Below, one piece after another: positions 30,598-38,642 of a stretch of 47,286 nt of DNA (its first letter is position 1; each line of letters opens with the position of its first letter). The DNA comes from a virus. The notes below the pieces were generated by a model. The model saw only the letters and a program-made list of their open reading frames with translations. It was not told the DNA's origin and did no database searches. The DNA lies in IMG/VR virus record IMGVR_UViG_3300037011_000898, positions 1 to 47,286 of that record, one strand, 5' to 3'. Position numbers and translations under genes: made by a program.

Positions 30598-31323
30598 ATG
30601 GCAAAAGTGTACAAGTATGTGAATCGAAATCCCTTCACGATCTTCCTCCCTTGTGAGCGAGGGGGGCAAGTAATGTTTCAATCTGGCCAGAGTACCACCA
30701 AGCAGTGGTTTTCTCGTTTTATCGGGTTCAGGCAGTTGACCAGAGAGGAGATCAGTGAGAATCAACCTGTCCAGAAGGAGACAGCTGTTGCTTCTATTGT
30801 GCCAACGCGTCCCGCCCCAGCTCCTGCTCCTGTGAGGAAGTTGGAGCAGACTTTCAGAAACGACGAGACGAACGATTACGTTCTCAAGAATGGAATCTAT
30901 ACGTGTAAGCATTGTGACATCTTCCGCACGGGTAGCTCGCTCTCGATGAAGGTTCACCTGACTGAGTATCATCATCTCGAAGGTATTATCAGACCCCCTG
31001 AGCTCGTACGTGCGCCTCCTCCTCCCGCCGCAGCGCCTCCTCCCGCCGGGCCCAAACTCGGAAATAACGAAGGGGAAGGAGAGAAAGTCGTAGTCAAATC
31101 CCTCGAGAGCGCAACGAGCAAACCGCCTGAGGAGAACGAGGAGACACTTTCTACCCTACCCGCCCCGCCCAAAACTCCCCCACCCCCGCCTCCTCCTGCG
31201 GCTCCCCCGCCTCCTTCGGCTTCTGCGGGTCCTGTCTTCAAGTGTGAAGTGCCCGGCTGTGGGAAGGAATTTGCTTCCCAGCGCGGGCTGGTGATGCACA
31301 AAACGAGAGTACACAGCGCATGA
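30598..31323 (+). CDS. protein with two C2H2 zinc fingers
   Basis: A 241-residue protein. Residues 1-50 form a small domain. Residues 101-126 hold finger 1: Cys103, Cys106, His120, His125 (YTCKHC ... KVHLTEYHH). Residues of about 133-212 are a Pro-rich linker with long proline runs. Residues 214-239 hold finger 2: Cys216, Cys221, His234, His239 (FKCEVPGCGKEF ... LVMHKTRVH), the classic eukaryotic C-x4-C-x12-H-x4-H spacing. C2H2 fingers are rare in phages, and this one lies between capsid and neck genes. It may bind DNA or RNA at the portal, or bind protein. It ends with an ATGA overlap into the neck gene. Confidence 0.82.
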   Translation: MAKVYKYVNRNPFTIFLPCERGGQVMFQSGQSTTKQWFSRFIGFRQLTREEISENQPVQKETAVASIVPTRPAPAPAPVRKLEQTFRNDETNDYVLKNGIYTCKHCDIFRTGSSLSMKVHLTEYHHLEGIIRPPELVRAPPPPAAAPPPAGPKLGNNEGEGEKVVVKSLESATSKPPEENEETLSTLPAPPKTPPPPPPPAAPPPPSASAGPVFKCEVPGCGKEFASQRGLVMHKTRVHSA

Positions 31324-32039
31324 GCCAAATCGTTAACAGGGAAGAAGTTCGAAAGTACATCCTGAGGCAACTCGGTGCCTGTAACATGGAAGTCGAGTTG
31401 TCTCCCGAGCAAGTTGATGATGCCATCAACAACGCCCTTGACCAGATCAATACCTTCGTGATCAAGCCTGTCCCTCGAGTTGAAGCAAACCGAACAGGCG
31501 CCGTTATGATTCCTCTTCAACCCGAAGATCGCGGTGTAGTGCTTGTCAAGTGCATGCTGCCTGATAGATATCGTGAGTATGCCCAGATGAACGTGTTTGA
31601 GATTCTCTACAGGATGGTATTCCCTCGGATGCCCCTTGGTGATTGGTACATGCTGAAATCCTTCTATGAGACCTACCAGAAGGTTCGCGGCACCGATCCT
31701 GACTGGTATGAGGACGAAAGTACCAAGACCTTGTATGTCGATTGTTGGTCTGGTCCCTATGATATCTTCTATGTCGTTTCCCAAGACTATACCGTTGAAG
31801 AGTTCTTCGCACTCAAGGGCGGTCTGTCACGGGATTTCAAGAAGCTGGCGGTTGCCGAGGCAAAGATTGTCCTCGCGCGAATTCGGGGCAAGTACGGAGG
31901 TACTATTCCGGTTCCGGGCGGGCAGATGATGACCGATGCGGATGTACTTAGAACTGAAGGGGAGTCCGATCGCAAGGAAGTGACAGACCGCCTGATACAA
32001 ATGGGACGATTCCAAGAATCTCCGATTATTTTTACCTGA
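31320..32039 (+). CDS. neck/head-completion protein candidate (gp13-like position)
   Basis: A 239-residue protein. It begins with a helical domain (VRKYILRQLGACNMEVELSP) typical of phage head-completion proteins and ends mixed alpha/beta, with DPDWYEDESTKTLYVDCWSG and YDIFYVVSQDYTVEE. No enzyme motif is seen. The position, after capsid and before sheath, and the length are those of T4 gp13 or gp14, which close the head and connect it to the tail. ATG overlaps the zinc-finger stop. The first leucine-rich-repeat gene follows after 18 bases. Confidence 0.55.
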   Translation: MSQIVNREEVRKYILRQLGACNMEVELSPEQVDDAINNALDQINTFVIKPVPRVEANRTGAVMIPLQPEDRGVVLVKCMLPDRYREYAQMNVFEILYRMVFPRMPLGDWYMLKSFYETYQKVRGTDPDWYEDESTKTLYVDCWSGPYDIFYVVSQDYTVEEFFALKGGLSRDFKKLAVAEAKIVLARIRGKYGGTIPVPGGQMMTDADVLRTEGESDRKEVTDRLIQMGRFQESPIIFT

Positions 32040-32057
32040 TGTTGATTGGTCTTGATT

Positions 32058-32897
32058 ATGACCCCACAACAATTTCTACAACTACTCAGACAAAGGAAAG
32101 TCAAGTACAAGGTGGTTGATCGTTATGTAGATGTAGAAGGTGACTGTAACATAGGTGGTCTAGGTCTAGTTGAGATTCCCGTACAGTTTCGTGTAGTTAC
32201 AGGAAATTTCCACTGTGACCACAACCAACTCACGTCACTCGAAGGAGCTCCTGTTAGTGTGGGTGGTAGTTTCTACTGTCACCACAACCTCCTCACGTCA
32301 CTTCGTCGCGGCCCTCGAGATGTAGGTGGAGTTTTCTACTGTAACAACAACCTCCTCACGTCACTAGAAGGAGCTCCTGTTAGTGTAGGTGGAGATTTCT
32401 ACTGTGACCACAACCACCTCACGTCACTCGAAGGAGCTCCTGTTAGTGTAGGTGGTATTTTCTACTGTCACCACAACCAACTCACGTCACTAGAAGGAGC
32501 TCCTGTTAGTGTAGGTGGAGTTTTCTACTGTGACCACAACCACCTCACGTCACTCAGAGGAGCTCCTGTTAGTGTAGATGGAAGTTTCTTCTGTAGCCAC
32601 AACCTCCTCACGTCACTAGAAGGAGCTCCTGTTAGTGTAGGTGGAGTTTTCTACTGTGACCACAACCTCCTCACGTCACTCGAAGGAGCTCCTGTTAGTG
32701 TAGGTGGAGTTTTCTACTGTAACAACAACCACCTCACGTCACTCAGAGGAGCTCCTGTTAGTGTAGGTGGTGGTTTCTACTGTGACCACAACTCCGTCGA
32801 ATTCACGGAAGCTGATATCAAACGAGCCATGGAACAGAGTAGACGTAGTAGTGTTGAAAGTGTGATAGATGGGCTGGTGGGGCAATGCCTGACGTAA
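32058..32897 (+). CDS. leucine-rich-repeat protein, copy A
   Basis: A 279-residue protein. Residues 1-49 are an N-cap (MTPQQFLQLLRQRKVKYKVV, then VDVEGDCNIGG). Residues 50-238 are nine 21-residue repeats of the form xFYCxHNxLTSLEGAPVSVGG, each with Cys, Asn and Leu in fixed places, expected to form a solenoid with a possible Cys ladder. Residues 239-279 are a C-cap. The first ~205 bases are identical to copy B at 42239, and the C-cap differs by one base until the copies diverge at GTGATAGAT. The function is unknown. It sits between two neck genes and overlaps the next by 13 bases. Confidence 0.85.
   Translation: MTPQQFLQLLRQRKVKYKVVDRYVDVEGDCNIGGLGLVEIPVQFRVVTGNFHCDHNQLTSLEGAPVSVGGSFYCHHNLLTSLRRGPRDVGGVFYCNNNLLTSLEGAPVSVGGDFYCDHNHLTSLEGAPVSVGGIFYCHHNQLTSLEGAPVSVGGVFYCDHNHLTSLRGAPVSVDGSFFCSHNLLTSLEGAPVSVGGVFYCDHNLLTSLEGAPVSVGGVFYCNNNHLTSLRGAPVSVGGGFYCDHNSVEFTEADIKRAMEQSRRSSVESVIDGLVGQCLT
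32205..32771 (+). repeat. array of nine 63-bp coding repeats (copy A)
   Basis: Nine contiguous 63-base units encode the leucine-rich repeats of copy A. Most units carry CTCACGTCACT and GGAGCTCCTGTTAGTGTAGG almost unchanged. Unit 2 has a variant CGTCGCGGCCCTCGAGATG. The variable positions fall mainly after the Cys codon (residues such as DH, HH, NN, SH) and at QL/LL/HL. There are no spacers between units. Confidence 0.9.
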
Positions 32898-33487
32898 AGC
32901 CTTGCACGAGAGGGTCAGCAGCAGATTCGCTTCTGGGTTGTGCTGCCATGAAGAAGGCATTGGAGGAAGCTGCCTTCACGGAAGAGGGATTTCCTCTCAA
33001 GCCAAAGTTTCCGAGTGCCACTGAAGTAGAGAACATCTACAATCTTACAAAGGGGTACTCTCGACAGTTCTTCCCGATCATTCCTTACAAGCGACTCCTC
33101 ACACAGGTTAGAGAACTCGATGAGATCCACGGGGAAATCGCTGAACCGCAGAAACGATGGACCCCAAAGGTTGGAGTTCGCGCTTTTGTTGTACCATCAA
33201 TCATTACCCAGCCGTTGACAAAGCTTGGAGTTGAAGATGTGCGAACGGCAGAGTTGCAAATCACTGTTCCTGATCTCATCAGTGCCGGTCTAGCTACGCA
33301 AAATCCTGATACTTACGAAGTGACTATGGTCGGAGGGATTGGTGATCACTTCTGGTATCACTACAAGGAGTACGAGATTGATACTTGTGTTCCTTCCGCA
33401 TGGTGGGGTAATACAGACATTGCTCTCTACTTCCAGATGAAGGCTCATCTCTATCAGCCGCAGTCGGTTGATGTTGTAGGTCCATAA
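32885..33487 (+). CDS. probable neck/virion structural protein
   Basis: A 200-residue protein. The first ~20 residues are low in conserved features. The core (ATEVENIYNLTKGYSRQFFP, QKRWTPKVGVRAFVVPS) and the end (CVPSAWWGNTDIALYFQMKA) are typical of structural folds, with many aromatic and Pro residues. ATG at 32885 overlaps the end of LRR copy A by 13 bases; Met at 32948 is an alternative start. The position after the gp13-like gene suggests a gp14-like neck protein. This is context-based only. Confidence 0.5.
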   Translation: MPDVKPCTRGSAADSLLGCAAMKKALEEAAFTEEGFPLKPKFPSATEVENIYNLTKGYSRQFFPIIPYKRLLTQVRELDEIHGEIAEPQKRWTPKVGVRAFVVPSIITQPLTKLGVEDVRTAELQITVPDLISAGLATQNPDTYEVTMVGGIGDHFWYHYKEYEIDTCVPSAWWGNTDIALYFQMKAHLYQPQSVDVVGP

Positions 33488-33513
33488 CTATCCAGTTGAA
33501 CTCCTTTCCCTGA

Positions 33514-33557
33514 GTATAACTATTTGTACCATCAAACTAGTACTTGCTCACTAGTAC
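33514..33557 (+). promoter_or_regulatory. promoter-like GTATAAC with direct repeats
   Basis: GTATAAC (33514-33520) lies in an 82-base gap and is followed by two copies of ACTAGTAC (33536-33543 and 33550-33557), separated by six bases. Each contains the palindrome ACTAGT. This could be a promoter with a nearby operator-like pair. It precedes the gene at 33570. Confidence 0.35.
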
Positions 33558-33569
33558 GAGGCAGACAGT

Positions 33570-34016
33570 ATGTTCGGGTTCGAGACACAGTCAACTGATC
33601 ACCGACCTCCTGAAACGACTGTGTCGTATGAGAAGAAAAAGCTTCCTACGATGCTGTTGCAGGCCGCCCGGGATCAGCTTATCTTTCGTATTCGGAATCG
33701 ACTCGGATCCCTGCTCGTCACTGATGACATGAAGATCATCTATCCTTTCTTGAAGGATCTGCCAAAGACACTCAAGGATTACATGTCTTGTCTCAAGGTT
33801 GATCAACAAGGCGAGCCCGGCGACTGCACAGTTGTTCTGGTGGTTGATAGGGCAAGGTTGGAGCGGCTTGGATACCCGGCGAATCTTGCAGACATTTTTG
33901 AGTACGGAAATCAGACGATGCCTCCGTGTACACACATCCGCACAGTAAAAACCGGATTCAGCCATTTGGCTACATTGATGAAGAAGCGAGTGATGGCAGA
34001 ATGCAAAAGTTCGTAG
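33570..34016 (+). CDS. small head-tail joining protein candidate
   Basis: A 148-residue protein. The end, ANLADIFEYGNQTMPPCTHI followed by RTVKTGFSHL, resembles the EYG-x-x-x-PP region of HK97-gp10-like tail-completion proteins. The rest is mixed alpha/beta. The place between neck and sheath genes supports a connector role. I cannot assign a T4 homologue. The 3' end overlaps the next gene by 16 bases. Confidence 0.5.
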   Translation: MFGFETQSTDHRPPETTVSYEKKKLPTMLLQAARDQLIFRIRNRLGSLLVTDDMKIIYPFLKDLPKTLKDYMSCLKVDQQGEPGDCTVVLVVDRARLERLGYPANLADIFEYGNQTMPPCTHIRTVKTGFSHLATLMKKRVMAECKSS

Positions 34017-34351
34017 AAAAGTACAAGTTGTGGCTCGATCGAGAGCTGAAAGCACTCAGGTGCTCCAGATGGCCTGAGGCTGCAATTCTGCTTTCTCGAT
34101 TTCAGTGCCTTGAGTTGAGAGAATCTCTCTTTGGTGCTCTGGACCACTCAACCAAGCTGAACGCGGTTTTTGTTGAGTTCTCGAATGAGCGCCAGAATCT
34201 CCGTTGGTTGGAAAAGCTCGTTCATGAGAGTAGCAAGTGGAAGCTTCTCTTTGAGTCGACCATTCGGGCAACGCAGATGAGTCAAGAGGAGATAGTTGAG
34301 GCGCTTGTTGAATCTCAGATCGACATTGAATTTGCCGTGAACTTGTCATGA
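34001..34351 (+). CDS. small helical unknown protein
   Basis: A 116-residue, almost wholly helical protein (MQKFVEKYKLWLDRELKALR) with no recognised motif. ATG at 34001 is taken as the start. A longer reading from 33926 would be out of frame within the previous gene, so it is less likely. The ATGA overlap with the next gene suggests coupling. A structural chaperone or neck role is possible. Confidence 0.5.
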   Translation: MQKFVEKYKLWLDRELKALRCSRWPEAAILLSRFQCLELRESLFGALDHSTKLNAVFVEFSNERQNLRWLEKLVHESSKWKLLFESTIRATQMSQEEIVEALVESQIDIEFAVNLS

Positions 34352-35439
34352 GTGAAGACGTACCAAAGCGCTACGTGCAGATGTTTGCAAACTATGATAA
34401 GTCCATGGTTCAGAAGGTCCACTCTCTTCAGCTAAGAACACAGGACGCGGCCAAGCAAGATGTCTACTACGGCATTCCTTCTGTGTTTGCCACACCAGAG
34501 CGGGCGTTTGCTCAGATCAGGAAGCAGATTGCGCGAAAGCGAGGTTTGCCTGAAGAAAAAGTTACAGCCTTCCCGCTTCCAATCGCTTCGATTGCTCGGC
34601 TTGAGCAGAAACTCGATCTGTCTAGATACGTGCGGTTCAATTTTTCGAGGCTCACGTGGATTCCAAACTGGCAGAAGTACTGGGGAATGGTGAGGCCGAG
34701 TCCGTGGGACATGATCTACCAGGTTGACATCTGGGCACGACATATTCACGAACTTGATGATCTCACGACGCAACTCGTCCTGTGGTTGAGAGCAGATGAG
34801 TTGTACCTGACTGTAGATCATCCAGTTCCGATGGGCCAGAGAATCGTGTTGACCCAGTTCATGGGAATGACTGATTCTTCCGGTCTTGATACCGGAACGG
34901 AGGAAAAACGAACCCTTCGTCGTACCTTTTCTTTCGTAGTACACGGTTGGATAGTTCATGACCCCACAGAAGTTACACTCATTGATCGAATCATTATCGA
35001 CCTGTACGACAACATCGATGAACTGGATCCTACATGGCTTGAGAGGATTGTCGTGCCGGAAAGCGAGAAAGGGAACCAGATGGGCTCGATAAATACGTCA
35101 CTCTACGGCGTTTTGATTGTCGGTGTTGCTGAAGCCGGCAAGACGTACGGTAACTTTATCGTCCCTGCTACTGCTTCCATTACGGGCATGCAAGTTAACT
35201 GTCTCGGTCGAGTTCCGACAGGAAGTGATCTGATCTTCAAGCTTGTCGTCAACGGGTCAGTGGACGATGATCGAAAGCTCACACTTATGGATGGGGAGCA
35301 GAAGGATTCAGTTATTTTTGGCTATCCACTTTCGGTCATGGCCGGTGACGTGTTGTCTGTTTATGTTTCACAAGTCGGGTCGACAGAGCCAGGGGATTGG
35401 CTTGAAGTGAGATTTGACGCATCGTTGTCTGTTAGTTAA
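34348..35439 (+). CDS. tail terminator / sheath-stabiliser candidate with C-terminal beta domain
   Basis: A 363-residue protein. The N-terminal ~240 residues fit T4 gp15-type tail-completion proteins: PWDMIYQVDIWARHIHELDD, then a long helix, IVLTQFMGMTDSSG, and a final strand KRTLRRTFSFVVHGWIV. The C-terminal ~115 residues form a separate beta-sandwich (YGNFIVPATASITGMQVNCL, GDVLSVYVSQVGSTEPGDW), like the small add-on domains of phage surface proteins. It stands directly before the sheath gene, as expected. The add-on domain would be exposed at the neck. Confidence 0.6.
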   Translation: MSEDVPKRYVQMFANYDKSMVQKVHSLQLRTQDAAKQDVYYGIPSVFATPERAFAQIRKQIARKRGLPEEKVTAFPLPIASIARLEQKLDLSRYVRFNFSRLTWIPNWQKYWGMVRPSPWDMIYQVDIWARHIHELDDLTTQLVLWLRADELYLTVDHPVPMGQRIVLTQFMGMTDSSGLDTGTEEKRTLRRTFSFVVHGWIVHDPTEVTLIDRIIIDLYDNIDELDPTWLERIVVPESEKGNQMGSINTSLYGVLIVGVAEAGKTYGNFIVPATASITGMQVNCLGRVPTGSDLIFKLVVNGSVDDDRKLTLMDGEQKDSVIFGYPLSVMAGDVLSVYVSQVGSTEPGDWLEVRFDASLSVS

Positions 35440-35459
35440 TCAAAAAGAAGGAGTTAGCC

Positions 35460-36965
35460 ATGGTAATCGTTAGTCCAGGTGTCTATAGCAGGGAAGTTGA
35501 CTTGAGTTTGTACACCCCTCAGCTCGCAACGGCCATCCTGGGTCTTATCGGGACCGCTTCAAAAGGTCCGGTGAATGAGGTCACTCTCATCACTGATGAG
35601 GGTCAACTCGTTGACACCTTTGGACCGCCTTCGGGGCAGCATTATGCCCTGTTTGCGGCAGTGCGGTTCCTGAGAAAAGGAAACCAGCTCAAGTTTGTCC
35701 GGGTGGCAGACTACGATATCGAGGCCACTGGTACGATTAAGGACCAAACTCTCGCCGATGCCTTCTCGGTTCTGGCTGTGAGCTCCGGTTCTTGGGGGAA
35801 CAACATCTCCTTACTGGTTGGTAGCGGAACCGATGCGGGCACCTACAAGATTACCGTTCTCTACAACGGAATGTCTGCGGAAGTGTATGACCTCTTGAAG
35901 GTCGGCCCGCTGAACGTTGATGACGTCAATTACATCATGACCAGAATCAATGGTATCAGTGAGTACATCTCTGTGACGGCCCTTGCCAGTTCGACAACGC
36001 TCGACTCCGGGACGGTGACTCTTTCTGGTGGCGATGACGGGGCACCCGCACAGGTTTCTGACTACATCGGCAGTGTTGGTGATCCGCCGACGATTCCAGC
36101 AACGGGATTGCAGCTGTTTGCTAATCCCGAGACTGAGGACGTCAACGTCATTGCAGTGCCAGGAATCAGTCACCGCTCGGTGATCTCCGCCATGCAGACG
36201 TTGTGCGAGAGCAGAGCAGACTGCATCTACATTACTGCTCCGCCGTATGGCAAGACAGTGAAGCAGGCAGTGGCTTGGATGAACGGTCTTGGTGGCGGTC
36301 CTGAAGATCCCCTCACGTCGATCAACAGTTCCTACGGAGCAGTGTTCTATCCGTGGATCAAAGTTTATGATGGTTACAGTGACTCCGAAGTCTGGATTCC
36401 ACCTGATGGTCACGTTGCGGGTGCGATTGCCTTCACTGACTTCGTGGCCGATCCGTGGTGGGCGATACTGGGCCTGAACAGAGGCCTCCTCAGTGACGCC
36501 CTCAATGTCGAGTACTCCGCTACTCAGGGCGAGCGAGACTACATGTACTCGAATGGCAACTCATTGAATCCAATCATCAACATGGCCGGCCAGGGAATTG
36601 TCATCTGGGGCCAGCGCACAGCCCAGCGACAGCCGACGGCTCTTGATCGCATCAACGTCCGCCGCTTGCTGCTGTACATGCGGAAGGCAATCGCAACGGC
36701 GACGCTGTCGCTTGTTGGTGAGCCTAACGATGAGGACACTTGGTCCCGTTTCCGCCTCCTGGTCAGTCCGATCATGGAGGAAATCAGAGGTCGCCGGGGC
36801 ATCACTGACTATCAGGTCGTGTGCGACGAAACTACGAACACTGCGGCCCGGCGTAACCGGAACGAGATGTATGCGAAGGTCATGTTCAAGCCCACCAAGA
36901 CTGCGGAGATGATCCAGCTTGACTTCGTTATTCTCAACCAGCAGACCAGCTTCAGTGAGCTGTAG
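35460..36965 (+). CDS. tail sheath protein
   Basis: A 501-residue contractile sheath protein. It starts MVIVSPGVYSREVDLSLYTP, the usual PGVY motif. Then come AILGLIGTASKGPVNEVTLI, QHYALFAAVRFLRKGNQLKF and, near the end, QGIVIWGQRTAQRQPTALDR and INVRRLLLYMRKAIA, the conserved C-terminal interlocking domain. It forms the outer, contracting tube of the tail. GAAGGAG precedes the ATG, and the tube gene follows. Confidence 0.95.
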   Translation: MVIVSPGVYSREVDLSLYTPQLATAILGLIGTASKGPVNEVTLITDEGQLVDTFGPPSGQHYALFAAVRFLRKGNQLKFVRVADYDIEATGTIKDQTLADAFSVLAVSSGSWGNNISLLVGSGTDAGTYKITVLYNGMSAEVYDLLKVGPLNVDDVNYIMTRINGISEYISVTALASSTTLDSGTVTLSGGDDGAPAQVSDYIGSVGDPPTIPATGLQLFANPETEDVNVIAVPGISHRSVISAMQTLCESRADCIYITAPPYGKTVKQAVAWMNGLGGGPEDPLTSINSSYGAVFYPWIKVYDGYSDSEVWIPPDGHVAGAIAFTDFVADPWWAILGLNRGLLSDALNVEYSATQGERDYMYSNGNSLNPIINMAGQGIVIWGQRTAQRQPTALDRINVRRLLLYMRKAIATATLSLVGEPNDEDTWSRFRLLVSPIMEEIRGRRGITDYQVVCDETTNTAARRNRNEMYAKVMFKPTKTAEMIQLDFVILNQQTSFSEL

Positions 36966-36997
36966 AAGGTTGTCTAACACACTAGGAGGAACAAGAT

Positions 36998-37594
36998 ATG
37001 CCGGAATTCATAAGTGCGGATCACATAGCAGCCCAAAACGGTGCGTTCGAGCCCCAGCGGAAGAACAATTTTACGCTGGTGATTGCGATCGACCAGAACA
37101 GGCTGCTCCAGCGGTCGTTGGACTCGTTTCCGCTTCCGAAGGAAGCAAACGAGGAGGTGGCTGTAAACTATGCAAATGAGGTCAGGAAGGTCGCCGGCAG
37201 GGCGGTGTTCGAGAATCTCGAGCTCGTCCTTAAGGACTTTGCCGATCAAGGTATCGGGCAATTGCTGATCGCCTGGAGACGGCAAGTGTATGATCCTTCT
37301 AACGGAAAGATCGGGCTGGCGAAGGACTACAAGAAGAGCGGGGAGGTCGTCATGTTTGCTCCGGACGGCACCTTGCAGAGGACCTGGACTCTCATTGGCT
37401 GCTGGCCGAGCAAGCTCGACCCCGGGGGCGGGGATATGAACGCCAACGAGAACAACAAGATCTCGTGCACTCTTACGATCGACAAAGCAATCCCAGGCAA
37501 GGCTGGTTCGAAGAGCTCGTCTTCCAGCGGGCAGCAATTTGGTGGAAACACGGCCAGAGGGTCGTTGGTTGGACAGGGTTCAATTCTGGCCTAA
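36998..37594 (+). CDS. tail tube protein
   Basis: A 198-residue gp19-like tube protein: NNFTLVIAIDQNRLLQRSLD, then FENLELVLKDFADQGIGQLL and MFAPDGTLQRTWTLIGCWPS. It polymerises into the inner tube under the sheath. The C-terminus is Ser/Gly-rich (SSSSGQQFGGNTARG). A strong AGGAGGA precedes the ATG. The gene order sheath-tube is standard. Confidence 0.9.
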   Translation: MPEFISADHIAAQNGAFEPQRKNNFTLVIAIDQNRLLQRSLDSFPLPKEANEEVAVNYANEVRKVAGRAVFENLELVLKDFADQGIGQLLIAWRRQVYDPSNGKIGLAKDYKKSGEVVMFAPDGTLQRTWTLIGCWPSKLDPGGGDMNANENNKISCTLTIDKAIPGKAGSKSSSSSGQQFGGNTARGSLVGQGSILA

Positions 37595-37621
37595 GTACGA
37601 AACACGGAAGGAGGCTGAACC

Positions 37622-38419
37622 ATGGCACAGGAGAAAACCTCGGCGCCTGCCGCGGCGAAGGAGTTGCCTAAAGGTGCAGCAACACGTAGTCCTTACTCGA
37701 TGGAGGTAACTCTGCCGAGTAGAGGCAAGTTCTACGGAAACGCTCTTCCTGACGGAAAGGTCTGGATTCGTCCGATCACCGTCGCAGAAGAGAAATTGTT
37801 TGCCAGCAACACGAACGCAACGGATATTGCGGACAGAGTGCTCGCCAGGTGTATTGAGTCAGAGTGCATTTCTCTTCAGGAAATGCTTCAGACTGACAAG
37901 TACTACCTTCTTCTGACTCTGCGCTCTCTGAGTTACGGGTCAGATTACCCGCATAAGATCAAGTGCCGATGCGGGAAAGAGTACGTCCATAAGATGACAG
38001 TTCCTGATGGGCTGATGCTCAAGATGGCGACAGAGACTGACGTCGAGCCGTTCGAGGTCGACCTGCCGATGGTGAAGAAGAAGGTGACATTACGGTTCCT
38101 TCGAGGCAAGGACGAAGACCTAGTTGACCAGTACATCGCGCAACTCGAAGGAGCAAATGCAAATGATGGCGATCCGGGGTATGGGTATCGTCTGTCTTTA
38201 CATATCGTCGCGATCGACGGTGCTGAGCCCAGTAGTCTCGAGCGACTTCGCTTTGTTGAAAGCATGCATGGCAGAGACTCTCAGACGATCCGTCGGGCGA
38301 TAAGCGTAAGAGAGACAGGCGTCGATCTAACCTTGAAGGCAGTTTGTCCCTTCTGTCAGGCAGAGTTCGAAACGCTCCTGACTCTGACCCGCGAGTTTTT
38401 TCGCCCGAACGTTTCCTAG
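37622..38419 (+). CDS. gp26/gp51-like baseplate hub / tail-assembly chaperone
   Basis: A 265-residue protein resembling the T4_baseplate family (gp26/gp51). It has YSMEVTLPSRGKFYGNALPD and VWIRPITVAEEKLFAS near the start. Cys115/Cys117 (KCRCGKEY) and Cys242/Cys245 (VCPFCQAEF) may bind zinc. The last residues are EFFRPNVS. The gene lies between the tube and the tape measure candidate, where tail chaperones occur. A T6 run at 38396-38401, seven codons from its end, could shift ribosomes into an 80-codon extension. Confidence 0.7.
   Translation: MAQEKTSAPAAAKELPKGAATRSPYSMEVTLPSRGKFYGNALPDGKVWIRPITVAEEKLFASNTNATDIADRVLARCIESECISLQEMLQTDKYYLLLTLRSLSYGSDYPHKIKCRCGKEYVHKMTVPDGLMLKMATETDVEPFEVDLPMVKKKVTLRFLRGKDEDLVDQYIAQLEGANANDGDPGYGYRLSLHIVAIDGAEPSSLERLRFVESMHGRDSQTIRRAISVRETGVDLTLKAVCPFCQAEFETLLTLTREFFRPNVS
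38396..38401 (+). other. candidate frameshift site (T6 run)
   Basis: The zero frame reads GAG TTT TTT CGC; the other open frame reads TTT TTC GCC. A +1 slip, or a -2 slip, of a Phe tRNA on the T6 run puts the ribosome into a frame open to 38642. Either slip keeps full P-site pairing. This is the expected position for a tail chaperone G/GT-type frameshift, just before the tape measure. Confidence 0.5.
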
Positions 38420-38642
38420 CGGTCGTGAGTTTCTGACTGCTCGGTACAAGCGTCAGTTGGCGTTGGCGATCGGAGGAAACGTGACAATCACCGAGTCATC
38501 AGCGATGACCATTCCTGAGTTCGAGCACTTCGAACGTGCTTTCAACGAGTTGATGGAAGAGGCAAGAAAGGCTCAGGCAAAGTCAGGTTCGTACGACGCA
38601 CCTTCGATGCCGGGAACGCTCGGTAGGGCGAGGATTCACTGA
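38400..38642 (+). CDS. frameshift extension or small ORF before the tape measure gene
   Basis: This 80-codon open frame continues from the T6 run of the gp26-like gene: FARTFPSGREFLTARYKRQL, then LAIGG, and ends helical (PEFEHFERAFNELMEEARKA). A protein-like sequence begins well before any start codon, which supports entry by frameshift. The alternative is a GTG start at 38481 with GGAGG upstream, giving a 53-residue protein. It ends TGATG into the tape measure gene. As a fusion it would be 339 or 340 residues. Confidence 0.5.
   Translation, partial: FARTFPSGREFLTARYKRQLALAIGGNVTITESSAMTIPEFEHFERAFNELMEEARKAQAKSGSYDAPSMPGTLGRARIH

Noticed and set aside
30972-31784. long open frame on the - strand
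   Set aside because: It opposes the zinc-finger and neck genes; its Gly/Ala runs are the complement of the proline linker.
32205-32771. regular repeats as a CRISPR array
   Set aside because: The 63-bp units are contiguous, in frame and coding, with no unique spacers.
34956-34975. ATGACCCCACAGAA resembling the LRR copy start
   Set aside because: Only about 12 bases match and the sequence is within the gp15-like gene in another context, so it is chance similarity.
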